This document shows, in pieces, positions 34,210 through 45,594 of a stretch of 64,000 nt of DNA. The position numbers and the translations under genes were made by a program. The stretch is from Gigantopelta aegis. Taxonomy: Eukaryota > Mollusca > Gastropoda > Neomphalida > Peltospiridae. Where the stretch lies: contig NC_054713.1 in NCBI RefSeq assembly GCF_016097555.1, positions 42,327,269-42,391,268 of the forward strand, read 5' to 3'. How positions within the stretch are numbered: the stretch's first letter is position 1; each line of letters opens with the position of its first letter. Under the pieces are notes generated by a model, which was given only the letters and a program-made list of their open reading frames with translations, ran no database searches and was not told where the DNA came from.

Positions 34210-34745
34210 GTATAAGACTGTTCGCCTTAACGACACCACCAGAGCACCCTGATTAATTGTATTAATCATCAGCTACTGGGTGTCAAACATTTGGTATGTT
34301 TTTACTCTTAGCCTTCAGAGAAAACCCGCTACATTTTCCCATCTAGCAACTATGGCTCTTTTATGTGCACTTTCCCTCAGACAGGACAGCGCATACCATT
34401 TGATATACAAGTCTTGGGGCACTGGCTGAAATGTGAAAAACCCAGTCAGAGAATCGGTCCACAGAGGCTGTTCCAGGTCCGTAGATACGATATCTTAATG
34501 TGTTTGGGGTGGGGTGAGGACGGGGGGGGGGGGGCACATTCTCTAGTAGATAGTGAGGAGGGGCACAATCCATATTTAAAACTCTATTTGTATAGAGAAG
34601 GATCCGTACATTTTTGTCCTCAAGTGAGTGGCGGAATGTGTGTGGGGGGAGGGGAGTAAGACTTCCCCGGGCCCTACGGGCCTGGGTTCGATCCTGCGAC
34701 CAAAGCACCTCAGGCGAGCGCTCTACCAATTAAACAGCTAGATCC
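34210..34745 (-). mobile_element. SINE with tail 1 and SINE-D head
   Basis: Tail 1 in reverse (ACGACACCACCAGAGCACCC), core, then at 34680-34740 the SINE-D head (plus-strand GGGTTCGATCCTGCGACCAA, then GGCGAGCGCTCTACCAATTA). Between core and head lies a G-rich expansion at 34520-34532. It shows the SINE-A core joined to a different tRNA-derived head. Confidence 0.7.
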
Positions 34746-35301
34746 CACCCTGACATCCATACACGGATGTTGACTGTTTGTTTCTCGAGTTCCTCCTACC
34801 GCCGGAGACTCGTAGAGAACGCCAAACACCCACAACAGCGTCAGACCCAGACCACTTGTAGGGCTTAAATCTTAATCGCAGGTCTCTGAATTCCTAATCT
34901 GAGAGGGGTTCGCTATACTTAAAAATGTCTGCAACTTATTAAGTCGCATGGATTAATGGAAGAGATATTTTATGGGGGAGGTGTCTAATAGAAAAAAACA
35001 ACAATTAAAAAACAAAGCAAACAAACATGAACAAGAGACATCTGAATATATTTGGGGGACAAAACCCTCCCCTGGTTCTCCCCTTGAGTCCGCCTCTGAG
35101 TTGTGCAGAACAGAAAGGTGACTATTAGAAAGAAATATAACTTTCAGAGACCGAATATAGCCTATTGATGATGGAATTAAGATCCAATAGCCGATGATAA
35201 ATAAATCCATGTGCTCTAGTGGTGTCAACACAAGCTTTAACGTTATGGATTTAATATTTAAATGACAAGGAATTTTTACGGGAGTGTTTAATTATAGGCC
35301 T

Positions 35302-35302
35302 A

Positions 35303-35354
<52 letters not shown>
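35302..35354. repeat. (TA)n microsatellite
   Basis: Dinucleotide run. Confidence 0.96.
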
Positions 35355-35358
<4 letters not shown>

Positions 35359-35379
35359 ACATAATTATTATTATATTGT

Positions 35380-35384
<5 letters not shown>

Positions 35385-35413
<29 letters not shown>

Positions 35414-35426
35414 ATATGTATATATG

Positions 35427-35460
<34 letters not shown>

Positions 35461-35462
35461 TT
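35385..35462. repeat. (GTATATAT)n / (GTAT)n microsatellite
   Basis: Merges into the first tRNA-like repeat unit. Confidence 0.93.
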
Positions 35463-36290
35463 GATGTATGAATATCTATATATTGTATGTATGTCGAGGT
35501 TGACTATTACATACATAGATATTAACGCACTGGCGCAGGGGATACTTAAATCCTTTCTGGCCTCAAAAAGTGTCCCATGCCGATGCTGGGACTCGAACCC
35601 GTGGCACCGATTCGCCCGCAAATTGCAAGATTAACCACGATACGCTCTGAGCTATCGAAGCTACCATAAAAAGGAAGTTTCTTTAACTCAACCATATGCA
35701 TGGGGCCTACAATCTACGCGGTCGATCCCGCTTACGTGCATGAAACAGTGGGCAGACCTAGCACTGGCTAGTATGTATTGATGTATGAATATCTATATAT
35801 TGTATGTATGTCGAGGTTGACTATTACATACATAGATATTAACGCACTGGGCAGGGGATACTTAAATCCTTTCTGGCCTCAAAAAGTGTCCCATGCCGTT
35901 GCTGGGACTCGAACCTGTGGCACCGATTCGCCCGCAAATTGCAAGACTAACCACTATACGCTCTGAGCTATCGAAGCTTCTTGTATGTATGTATATATAT
36001 ATATATGTATGTATTGATGCATGAATATCTATATATTGTATGTATGTCGAGGTTGACTATTACATACATAGATATTAACGCACTGGCGCAGGGGATAATT
36101 AAATCCTTTCTTGCCTCACAAATTGTCCCATGCCGTTGCTGGGACTCGAACCTGTGGCACCGATTCGCCCGCAAATTGCAAGACTAACCACGATACGCTC
36201 TGAGCTATCGAAGCTTCCATAAAAAGGAAGCTCTTTTAACTCAACCATATGCATGGGGCCTACAATCTACGCGGTCGATCCCGCTAAATT
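35463..36290 (-). mobile_element. SINE-E: three neighbouring copies of a tRNA-like repeat
   Basis: Copies at about 35463-35742, 35778-35978 and 36012-36287. On the minus strand each has an A-box-like TCGATAGCTCAGAGCGTA and an exact B-box GGTTCGAGTCCCAGC (positions near 35590, 35905, 36140). Each continues through GGCATGGGAC to an end with AATATCTATGTATG paired to a nearby inverted copy. The first and third copies share a further ~80-bp 5' flank (GGGCCTACAATCTACGCGG); the middle one lacks it. No mature tRNA fold is credible for all three, so I call a tRNA-derived SINE. Confidence 0.7.
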
Positions 36291-36439
36291 TACATACCAT
36301 TAGTACACGGGTTAATATTTAAAATTATCACATGGGTTTATGACATGGATATCATGGGTAAGTTATAGGATAAAGCACATGCATATGATCAATCATATAG
36401 TTAGTATGAAAGCAAGAAAGAACTCTGAAGTGTTTTATA

Positions 36440-36740
36440 TAAAACCGCACTCAACTCATTTTACGTACGATTATATGGCGTCGGATATATGGTTAAGGAC
36501 CTGACAGATAATTAGAGAGGAAACCTGCCGTCACTCCATGGGGTACTCCTTTTCACGATTTATTAGCAGCGAGGGATCTTTAATTATTATGCATCATCCC
36601 GCAGACAGGATAATACATACCACCAGTTCTGGAGCACTGACTGAAGAGAGAAATAGCCCAATGGGCCTACCAACGGGGATCGATTCTAGACCAACCGCGT
36701 ATCAGGCGAGCACTTTACCACTGGGCTACATCCCGCCCCC
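36440..36740 (-). mobile_element. SINE with head A and tail 2
   Basis: Tail 2 (CACTCAACTCATTTTACGTA), core with AGCGAGGGATCTTTAATT, B-box complement GGGGATCGATTCTAGAC and A-box complement CTTTACCACTGGGCTAC. Confidence 0.85.
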
Positions 36741-36827
36741 ATATCGCAGTAAATATGAGTATAAGTTATCTATTATGTTATAATATAAATAGCATCTTAA
36801 CATAATTCCTGCATGCAAGAAAGCTCA

Positions 36828-36880
36828 GGCGTTGTCCAGGACAACGTACTTAAACTTTGAATAAAAGCACGAAAGTCAAA
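36828..36880 (+). mobile_element. SINE-C 3' fragment
   Basis: TTGTCCAGGACAACGTACTT, then ATAAAAGCACGAAAGTC, matching the SINE-C tail only. Confidence 0.65.
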
Positions 36881-36917
36881 ATCACCCATGGAATAATTCG
36901 TAAACATCATGAACACT

Positions 36918-36991
36918 AGCTCGAGTGTCCTTAAGCTTTACTCTGTTATATGTGAGAATACAACAGAATGATGCTAGAGGACACTCGAGCT
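36918..36991. repeat. 74-bp foldback
   Basis: Perfect 14-bp arms AGCTCGAGTGTCCT (36918-36931) and AGGACACTCGAGCT (36978-36991). Imperfect pairing continues for about 15 more bases to a loop around TATGTGAGAATAC. Confidence 0.8.
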
Positions 36992-37191
36992 ATATTGACG
37001 CATATTAGAACACAATACTCACCAAGCATTGAAAAGTAAAATAATAGAATGTTTGCTTTAACGAGAGATAATGATTTTTTCCGTGTATGTCACTTTCCTT
37101 CACGTTAAACGTGCAAACAGTGCTGGCTACCATACAGCTAACATGTTGGGGAGGGGGGGGGGGGGGGATGACATGTATTGTGCTGTCTTGT

Positions 37192-37242
37192 GTTAAAGTC
37201 GCAGACCCTAGTTTCAACCAGCGAAAGTGGACACAAAGTTAA
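37192..37242 (-). mobile_element. TTAA MITE, terminal fragment
   Basis: TTAAAGTCGCAGACCCTAG, then TTTCAACCAGCGAAAGTGG, matches about 50 bp of the terminus at 63179-63230, the same end that was amplified into the 51-bp satellite. The rest of the MITE is absent. Confidence 0.7.
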
Positions 37243-37467
37243 AGTTTCTTTTGTTTAATGACACCACTAGAGCTCATTGATTTGTTAACTTTCGGCTATT
37301 CGTAATTTCGACATTATTATAGTCTTGGAGAGAAATCCCGCTACAGTTTTCCATTAGTAAAAACAAAAAGAAGTTTGTTTTGTTTAACGATACCACTGGA
37401 GCACATTGATTACTAATCATCGACTATTGGGTGTCAAACATTTGGTAATTTGTACATTTAATCTTAG
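37243..37467 (-). mobile_element. Two SINE-A tail-1 fragments in tandem
   Basis: TTTTGTTTAATGACACCACT starts near 37250 and TTTTGTTTAACGATACCACT near 37377. The second breaks off at an AAAG run and is followed at once by a SINE-B. Confidence 0.75.
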
Positions 37468-37784
37468 AAAGAAAGAAAGAAATGTTTTATTTAACGACAC
37501 ATTCAACACATTTTATTTACGGTTTATATGGCGTCAGACATATGGTTAAGGACCACACAGATTTTGAGAGGAAACCCGCTGTCGCCACATAGGCTACTCT
37601 TTTACGACAGGCAGCAAGGGATCTTTTATTTGCGCTTCCCACAGGCAGGATAGCACAAACCATGGCCTTTGTTGAACCAGTTATGGATCACTGGTCGGTG
37701 CAAGTGGTTTACACCTACCCATTGAGCCTTGCGGAGCACTCACTCAGGGTTTGGAGTTGGTATCTGGATTAAAAACCCCATTCC
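37468..37784 (-). mobile_element. SINE-B core and tail 2, head truncated
   Basis: From tail 2 (AACGACACATTCAACACAT) through AGCAAGGGATCTTTTATTTG and ACTGGTCGGTGCAAGTGG to TCTGGATTAAAAACCCCAT; the tRNA-like head is missing. Confidence 0.85.
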
Positions 37785-37921
37785 TGGATTCAACCACTTA
37801 TTTTGTCAAACGCCCATTCGACTCTGTACTATGCGGAGACACGCCCTAATCATGTGTTACGGTTTTGTCGAGATTTAAGGATATTTTTCGGTTTCAACGT
37901 CACAGATTCTGTTGTACCTTT

Positions 37922-38209
37922 ATAGCCCATTGGGTTATTTCTCGTTCCAGCCAGTGCACCACGACTGGTATATCAAAGACTGTAGTATGTGTTATCCTGT
38001 CTGTGGGTTGATGCATATAAAAGATCCCTTGCTACTAATAGAAAAATAGAACGGATTTCCTCTCTAAGATTAAATCCCATGTAGTGGCGACAGCGGGTTT
38101 CCTCTCAAAATCTGTGTGGTCCTTAACCATATGTCTGACGCCATATAACCGTAAATAAAATGTGTTGAGTGCGTCGTTAAATAAAACATTTCTTTCTTTC
38201 TTTCTTTCT
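37922..38209 (+). mobile_element. SINE-A core with tail 2, head truncated
   Basis: Begins in GCCCATTGGGTTATTTCTCG and ends TCGTTAAATAAAACATTTC with a (TTTC)n tail. It joins a head-A-type core to tail 2. Confidence 0.85.
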
Positions 38210-38220
38210 ATCTCTATCTA

Positions 38221-38560
38221 AAAAACAAAAGAAAGGAAATGCTTTATTTAACGACGCACTCAACACATTTTATTTACGGTTATATGGCGTCAGACATATG
38301 GTTACGGACCACACAGATATTGAGCGAGGAAACCTGCTGTCACCACTTCATGGGCTACTCTTTTAGATTAGCAGCAAGGGATATTTTATATGCACCATCC
38401 CATAGACAGGATAGCACATACCACGGCCTTTGATATACCAGTCGTGGTGCACTGGCTGGAGCGAGAAATAGCACAATGGGCCCACTGACGGGGATCGATC
38501 CCAAACCGACCGCGCATCAAGCGAGCGCTGTTCCACTGGGCTACGCCTCGCCTCCTATCT
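38221..38560 (-). mobile_element. SINE with head A and tail 2, with 11-bp TSD
   Basis: Complete from tail 2 to the head A complement (CACTGGGCTACGCCTCGCC). Exact TSD ATCTCTATCTA at 38210-38220 and 38561-38571. The target lies at the (TTTC)n/(ATCT) tail of the preceding SINE. Confidence 0.9.
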
Positions 38561-38582
38561 ATCTCTATCTAGTGCCTCGTCT

Positions 38583-38985
38583 ATAGGAGGACAGCCACTC
38601 ATGAGGAGATCCTTTACTGGAGATTTCATCCCTCTTGCATCGACACAAAGAAGACAGCCACTCATGAGGAGATCCTTTGCTGGAGATTTCATCCCTCTTG
38701 CATCGACACAAAGAAGACAGCCACTCATGAGGAGATCCTTTGCTGGAGATTTTATCCCTCTTGCATCGACGCAAAGAGGACAGCCACTCATGAGGAGATC
38801 CTTTGATGGAGATTTCATCCCTCTTGCATCGACACAAAGAGGACAGCCACTCATGGGAGATCCTTTGCTGGAGATTTCATCTCTCTTGCATCGACACAAA
38901 GAAGACAGCCACTCATGAGGAGATCCTTTGCTGGAGATTTTATCCCTCTTGCATCGACACAAAGAGGACTGCCGATCCCAGGCTT
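38583..38985. repeat. 63-bp tandem repeat, about 6.3 copies
   Basis: Unit CCACTCATGAGGAGATCC, then TTTGCTGGAGATTTCATCC, then CTCTTGCATCGACACAAAG and AAGACAG. Since 63 is 21 codons, both strands stay open (for example 38555-38962 minus, 38601-38918 plus) and encode 21-residue repeats. No coding context supports a gene. Confidence 0.93.
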
Positions 38986-39091
38986 GTTTATTAAATGAAA
39001 ACTAGCGCCGGGCAGATTTCATTGGAATAAATACAGCTGTAATGACATGCACTCAGGAACCACAGTGATAATATCAGGTGTTCACGAAAGA

Positions 39092-39402
39092 TTAAGTTTG
39101 TTTTGTTTAACGACATAACTGGAGCACATTGATTCATTAATCATCGGCTATTGGATGTAAAACATATGGTAATTTTGACGCAGTCAAAGAGAGAAAACCT
39201 TCTACACTTTTCCATTAGTAGCAAGGGATCTTTTATATGCACCATCCCACATACAGGATATCACATACCACGTCCTTTGATATACCAGTTGCGGTGCACT
39301 GGCTGGAACGAGAAATAGCCCAATAGGCATACCGACGGAGATCGATCCTAGACCGACCGCGCATCAAGCGAGAGCTTTACCACTGGGCTACGTCCCGCCC
39401 CT
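39092..39402 (-). mobile_element. SINE-A with tail 1, near-exact 10-bp TSD
   Basis: Full length in reverse, with B-box complement GATCGATCCTAGACC and A-box complement CTTTACCACTGGGCTACG. Flanks CACGAAAGAT (39082-39091) and CACAAAAGAT (39405-39414) form a TSD with one mismatch. Confidence 0.88.
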
Positions 39403-39489
39403 ATCACAAAAGATAAACCTATTCTGTCCCACCGGTGGCACCCGTCATGAATACTGCCACGACAGCTGTCGAGTTCGTCACTTCATCTA

Positions 39490-39800
39490 AAACAAAGAAA
39501 CATTAAAAAGTATGCAAGAGTTTCGCCAATGAGATGAAAACGCAGACGAAAGCTCATCTTCATAAACGTTACTTCTCAGAGGAACGTGCGTTTTTAAAAA
39601 CAAAAACAACGAAAAACAATGAATTTCTTGGTATTGGAAACGTCAGGATGACGATAAGAACTTCAGATGTACGGAAATGGACAATCTAAACTATAAAATC
39701 TAAGATATGTCTGATTTTAGTCAACAAAAAAACAAACAAAAAAACGGCTCTAATAATGAAAAATGCACCGAAGTGTTTAAAAACTAGGGTCTGTCACTTT
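39490..39800 (-). mobile_element. TTAA MITE, partial copy
   Basis: Aligns with the right three-quarters of the copy at 63183-63552: GTGCGTTTTTAAAAA, CAGGATGACGATAAGAAC, AACGGCTCTAATAATGA and the terminus AAAACTAGGGTCTGTCACTTT. The opposite (amplifiable) end is missing. Confidence 0.75.
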
Positions 39801-39804
39801 AGAA

Positions 39805-40203
39805 CAACATACTTATTATTCAAGGCCAGCTGGCAAATACATACACGTCTGACAACACTAAAATGTGTTTGTTCATACGCACTGATTATAATCAGTTATT
39901 TTTATAACATGCACGCACGTACAACACGTACACATCCACGCATGTACGCACGGACTCACGAGCGCATACAATACAAAAGACTACAATAACCTTTAATTAA
40001 AGCTGCAGTCTCGATTATATTTACTTTTAATAACCATACTATGTAGAATAAATAACTTCCGTTTTAGAGTTGATCCCGTTACACGCCATTCTTCAATGCT
40101 CCTAGATGTACTCGCTAATGTAGGTATCGTAAAAGTGTAATTATTTCAGATTCAGTGGACAAAGGAAATGTTTGTTTAACGACACCTCAGTATAATTTAA
40201 ACC
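39805..40203. other. No gene recognised
   Basis: Short open frames only. GTTTGTTTAACGACACCTCA at about 40170 is a stub of a SINE tail. Confidence 0.5.
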
Positions 40204-40215
40204 ATGAGTATTAGC

Positions 40216-40326
<111 letters not shown>

Positions 40327-40364
40327 GTTTCTTCCCTCTCTGTGCTCCTGTCTGTCTGTCTCTC

Positions 40365-40439
<75 letters not shown>

Positions 40440-40552
40440 CCCTTTTCTACCACTCTTCCTCTCTCTCCCCTTTTTTCCTTTTCTCTTTTTTCCCTCTCCC
40501 TTCCCTCTCCTCTCCTCTCTCTCCTCTCTCTATTCTCTCTCTCTCCTTTTTT

Positions 40553-40587
<35 letters not shown>

Positions 40588-40727
40588 GCTTTCTCTCTCT
40601 TCCTCTCGCCCCTTCCTCCTTCTTTCTTCCTCTTTTCTTCCCTCTTTCCACTCTCTCTCTCTCCTTCTCTTTTCCCCCTCCCCTTCTCTACTCCCTCTCG
40701 CTCCTCTATTACCTTTCTCTCTTCTCT

Positions 40728-40770
<43 letters not shown>

Positions 40771-40812
40771 CCTCCTCTCTCTCTCCTCTCTCTCTCTCTC
40801 TCTTTCTCTTTA

Positions 40813-41211
40813 CCGGCCTCGGTGGGCGTTTTCCTTCTCCATTGGTCTACCCCCCTGGGTCTTTATTTCTGGGTTCGGATCCCATTTCCCTTTATTCTCA
40901 ATTTTTTAATCCTTTACCTCCTTCCCCTACCCCTCCCTGAGTCCTCCGCTTTCCTCCCAATTTTTTAGGTGTAAACCACCCCTCCCCTTCCAGTCCCATA
41001 ACTCCCTTCAACTTTCCATCCTTTGGTGCTCCCCCTGCCTGTTTCTTTCCCAAATCTTCCCCCCCTTGCCTCCCTCCCATAAAAACAGTAGCCTATTTGG
41101 CGACTCCCTTCTTTCTTCTAAATCCCACTCCTTCTTTGACATATTTTTGACGTCCAATACCTTTTTTTCCCTTTCTTTTCCATCCTTCTAGCGGCGTCGT
41201 TTAAAACCCCC
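40813..41211 (+). mobile_element. SINE-B copy, pyrimidine-overwritten (1)
   Basis: Retains ACCGGCCTCGGTGG, GGGTTCGGATCCCA, AGGTGTAAACCAC, AACAGTAGCCTAT, TTTGACGTCCAATA and TAGCGGCGTCGTT in order and spacing of the intact copy at 42734. The intervening sequence is replaced by C/T at near-constant length. Confidence 0.8.
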
Positions 41212-41807
41212 CTTTTTTTTCTATCTTCCTCTCCTCTCTCTCTCTCTCTCCCTCTCCTCTTTTCTATCTCTTCCCTTCTCTCTCTCCCTTCCCTCCCTCT
41301 TCTCTCCCTCTCTCTCTTCTCTCCTTTTTGTGTCCTTCCTGTCTTTCCTCTCTCCCCCTTTTTCCGCTTCATCTCTCTTCACCCTCTTCCCTCCCACTTT
41401 TTCCTCTTTCCTTCTCAATCCTCCTTTCTCCCCCTCACTCCTCCCCCCTCTCTTTCTTCTCTCCTCTCTCTCTTCTCTCTCCTCTCTCTCTCTCTCTCCT
41501 CTCTCTCTCACCTTTTTCCTTCTCTCCCCCCATCCTCCTCTCTCTCTCCCTTTCCTTCTCTCTCTTCTCCCGCCCCTTTTCTCTACCATTTTCCTCTTCT
41601 TCCCTCTTTCTCCTTCCTCTCTCCTCTTTTTCTCCCTTTCCTCTCTTCCCTCACCTCTCCTTTTCGCGCTCCCTTCTTTCCTCCCTTCCTCCCCTCTCCT
41701 CTCTCTTTCCTCTTTCTTTCTCCCTCCTTCCCTCTTCTCTCCCTCTCTCTCTCCTTTCTCCCTCTCTCCTTTCCTTTTCCTCTCTCTCTCTCCTCTCTTC
41801 TCTTTTC

Positions 41808-42192
41808 CCGCCTCCTTTTCTTCCTTCCCTTCCCCTGGTCTACCTCCTCTTTTTTTTCTTACTGGGTTCCTTCCTCTTTTTTTCTTCTCATGGGATTTCC
41901 CTCCTCCCCTCTCCTTTCCCCCCCCTTTCCCCTTTCTCCCTTTCCCCTTCTCCCCCTCCTTGTTCTTCTTCTTGCTTTCTATTCCGACCCTTTTCCATTC
42001 CTTTTCTTCCCCCTCCATCCCCTTTCCTCTTATCCTGCCTTTCCCTTCTGCCCAATCCCCTCTTCCCTTCTGCCTGTCATAAAACCCCTCCTATTTGGCG
42101 ACAGCGTTTTTCCTCTCCCTCCAGTTTCAGAATGACCATATGTTTGACGTCCCCCCCCCCCTTTAAGATAAAAATCAATGTGCTCCTAGCCT
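41808..42192 (+). mobile_element. SINE-B copy, pyrimidine-overwritten (2)
   Basis: Retains TGGTCTAC, ACTGGGTTC, CATGGGATTT, CTGCCTGTCATAAAA, TTTGGCGACAGCG, AGAATGACCATATGTTTGAC and AATCAATGTGCTC in order; the rest is C/T only. Confidence 0.8.
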
Positions 42193-42638
42193 TTCCTTCT
42201 TCCTCCATTTCCCTTCTTTTTACTCCTTCCCTCTCCTCTCTCTCTCTCTCTCCCCTCTCTTTCTCCCCCCTCTTCTCCCTCTCTCTTCTCTCTCCTCCCT
42301 TTCTCTCTCTCTTTCCCTTCCTCTCTCTCTCTCTCTCTTTTGTTCTTCCCCTTCCCCCTTCCCCTGTCTTTCTCCCCCCCTCTCCTCTTTCTTCTCTCAC
42401 CCTCTTCTCCTTCACTTTCATCTCCCACTCTCAATCTCCTCACTCTCACTCTACCTCCTCTCTCTCTCTCTCCTCTCTCTCTCCTCTCTCTCTCTCCTCT
42501 CTCTCCCTCTCTCTCTCTTCTCTTCTCTCCTTCTTCTCTCGCCCCTTTATCTACCATTCTTCCTCTATCTTCCCTCTTTCACTCTCTCTCTCTTTATCTC
42601 TTTTCCTCTGTCTCTCTGTCTCTCTCGCTCACTCTATT

Positions 42639-42733
<95 letters not shown>

Positions 42734-42735
<2 letters not shown>

Positions 42736-43123
42736 CGGCCTCGGTGGCGTCGTGGCAGGCCATTGGTCTACAGGCTGGTAGGTACTGGGTTCGGATCCCA
42801 GTCGAGGCATGGGATTTTTAATCCATATACCGACTCCAAACCCTGAGTGAGTGCTCCGCAAGGCTCAATGGGTAGGTGTAAACCACTTGCACCGACCAGT
42901 GATCCATAACTGGTTCAACAAAGGCCATGGTTTGTGCTATCCTGCCTGTGGGAAGCGCAAATAAAAGATCCCTTGCTGCCTGTCATAAAAAGAGTAGCCT
43001 ATGTGGCGACAGCGGGTTTCCTCTAAAAACAGTGTCAGAATGACCATATGTTTGACGTCCAATAGCCGATGATAAGATAAAAAATCAATGTGCTCTAGCG
43101 GCGTCGTTAAATAAAACAAACTT
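42734..43123 (+). mobile_element. SINE-B, intact, with GATAAGAT-type tail
   Basis: Complete from ACCGGCCTCGGTGGCGTCG to GCGGCGTCGTTAAATAAAAC, with the third tail variant (TTTGACGTCCAATAGCCGAT then GATAAGATAAAAAATC). Bounded by CT repeats on both sides. Confidence 0.92.
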
Positions 43124-43125
43124 TT

Positions 43126-43375
<250 letters not shown>

Positions 43376-44064
43376 AAGTACTTAAAACTTAGCCTGGTTT
43401 AAAATGTGTTCAGATGACGTTAAACCGTACTCCTTCCACGTTCCTTTCCTTTGACAGAACATTGTAAATTTCACTTCATAAATTACTGCTATTAAACCAT
43501 ACTAGAAGACCCAGTTTCAATATTTATTATACTCGTGTATGCTTTAGTACGAGTTATAAATATCGCCATTAATGTCTCCGGCACTTCTTCATTAGAGGAG
43601 GGTTACTTGTCATAAAGTCATAAACACAGTTAATAACACATGTACAGGTGTGTTTCTATTCCGCAGCTGTCACCTGTATGAATTAACGTTATAGATACCC
43701 TGACCTGTCCCGCGTTCAGTTGACATGAACGCTATGCGAAATTTTAGAAACCCACACAGTCGTGTTCTGGAGTTCGAGCGCTCGCCGTACTTTGTTAATC
43801 GATTTTTCTAGCCTAACTTTAAACAGGCTTCATTTATACGTAACCTATTTTACGTTTGTGTATTAAATTTAAGAAATGATTTACAAAGTCGTAACGAGTT
43901 AGGTTATCGGAATATTTTTCATTTCTCATAGGTCTGCTTTAAATGTAGATAAAAAAAATTTCATCGAAATGTAACAAGCACTTTAAAATTTGTTTAGTAG
44001 AAAGCTACATTTTTAGGCGAACATAACATCTATAACTTTCGATAACTGCATACTGTGAGACTTT
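43376..44064. other. No gene recognised
   Basis: Unique-looking AT-rich DNA with no long frame and no TE hallmarks visible. Confidence 0.5.
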
Positions 44065-44074
44065 CAATTTTCCC

Positions 44075-44405
44075 GTGGCAAGGCGTAGACCAGTGGTAAA
44101 GCGCTCGCTTGATGCGCGGTCGGTTTGGGATCGATCCTTGTCAGTAGGCTCATTGGGCTATATCTCGCTCCAGCTAGTGCACCACGACTGGTACTCCAAA
44201 GACCGTGGTATATGCTATCCTGTCTATGGGATGGTGCATATAAAAGATCCCTTGCTGCTAATCGAAAATAGTAGCCCATGGAGTGGCCACAGCGGGTTTC
44301 CTCCCTCAATATCTGTGTGGGCCTTAGCCATATGTCCGACGCCATATAACCGTAAATAATATGTGTTGAGTGCGTCGTTAAATACAAACATTTCCTTCCT
44401 TCCTT
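44075..44405 (+). mobile_element. SINE with head A and tail 2, with 10-bp TSD
   Basis: A-box TAGACCAGTGGTAAAGCG, B-box GGATCGATCC, core, tail 2 and a (CCTT)n end. Exact TSD CAATTTTCCC at 44065-44074 and 44406-44415. Confidence 0.92.
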
Positions 44406-44609
44406 CAATTTTCCCAGAATAATTGTACAGCACAATACCAAAATTGTGATAACTCTTCAACCTTATACATTAGATCAATGTTTGTATTGTATCCATCCAT
44501 GTTTTATAGAAGTGTACTGGATCTGTTGGAGCGACATGTATTTCACTCACAGTTTAATGTGATAGGATACAATACGATAAAAACCAGCGTGTATTCCTGG
44601 ACACATCAC

Positions 44610-45100
44610 TGGTTGTGTTTTGTTTTGTTTTGTTTGTTTGTGTGTGTGTGGGGGGTGGGGTGGGGGGTGGGGGGTGGGGGTTGTTTTTGTTTTGTTTTGT
44701 TTTGTTTTGTTTTGTTTTGTTTTGTTTTGTTGTGTTTTGTTTTGTTTTGTTTTATTGTTTTGTGTTGTGTTGTGTTTTTGTTGTTTTGTTTTTTGTTTTG
44801 TTTTGTTTTGGTTTGGTTTTGTTCTGTTTGGTTCTGGTTGTTTTTTGGTTGATGTTTTGTTATTGGGTTGTTGTTTTTTTGTTTATTTTTTGTTTTGTTT
44901 TGTTGGGGGGGGGGGGGGGGTTTGGGGGAGGTTGGTTTATTTTGGTTTGTTTTGTTGCGTTTTTGCTTTGTTTTGTTCTGTTCTGTTTTGGTCTGTTCTG
45001 TTCTGTTCTGTTCTGTTCTGTTCTGTTCTGTTCTGTTCTGTTCTGTTCTGTTCTGTTCTGTTTTGTTTTGTTTTGTATCGTCTGATTTGTTTTGGTTTGG
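44610..45100 (+). repeat. (TTTTG)n and (TTCTG)n pentanucleotide repeats
   Basis: TTTTG arrays at about 44612-44850 and TTCTG arrays at about 44980-45060, with G-rich interruptions (44645-44680, 44905-44925). Three overlapping Phe/Cys/Val-rich frames reflect the repeat. Confidence 0.93.
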
Positions 45101-45594
45101 TTTGTTTGGTTTTGGTCTGGTTTGGGTTGGGTTTTTTGGTTAATTTTTTTTCTTCTTCTTCTTTTTCTATCTGGTGTAGTTTTGGTTTTCGTTGGGGTTT
45201 TTTGTTGTGTATGTTCGATTTTTTAATTATTATTTATGGCTTTGTTTGCTTTCAACGTTATACGGCTATGATAGAACAGGAAGCTATCAAGTTGTTAGCG
45301 AGCGTTCGTGAAAACCCCAAGGACTGAACGTAATCCCATCAGCTATAGTCGGATAAACGTTCGCTAGACTGGCTTATGGACTCCAAGTTAAACAGAACAG
45401 AAGCCAATCAAATACAAGTAGTTCGCGAACGTCAGCTATGCTCACTGGCGCTGAACGCAGGTCGAGCTTTTGCGCTTAGCGTTACTTTTATCTTCTCATT
45501 TGGTTTAACAATTTCCGGAAATCTATCCGCGGAACTAGTCTGCCGTTTGACGGTGACTATTTCATAGCAGACAGGTCTAGAGAGGTGAATATTA
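45101..45594. other. No gene; contains a dispersed repeat piece
   Basis: AAGTTGTTAGCGAGCGTTCG near 45290 recurs in diverged form near 46685 and 47905, followed there by AAACTGAACGCAATCATACG. The family is not recognised. Confidence 0.45.

Noticed and set aside
35463..36290. Three functional tRNA genes
   Set aside because: B-boxes are good, but the copies continue into a shared non-tRNA body and lie in TE-like flanks; a SINE is the simpler reading.
44615..45327. Phe/Cys/Val-rich hydrophobic frames
   Set aside because: Pentanucleotide TTTTG/TTCTG repeats keep all three frames open; not a transmembrane protein.
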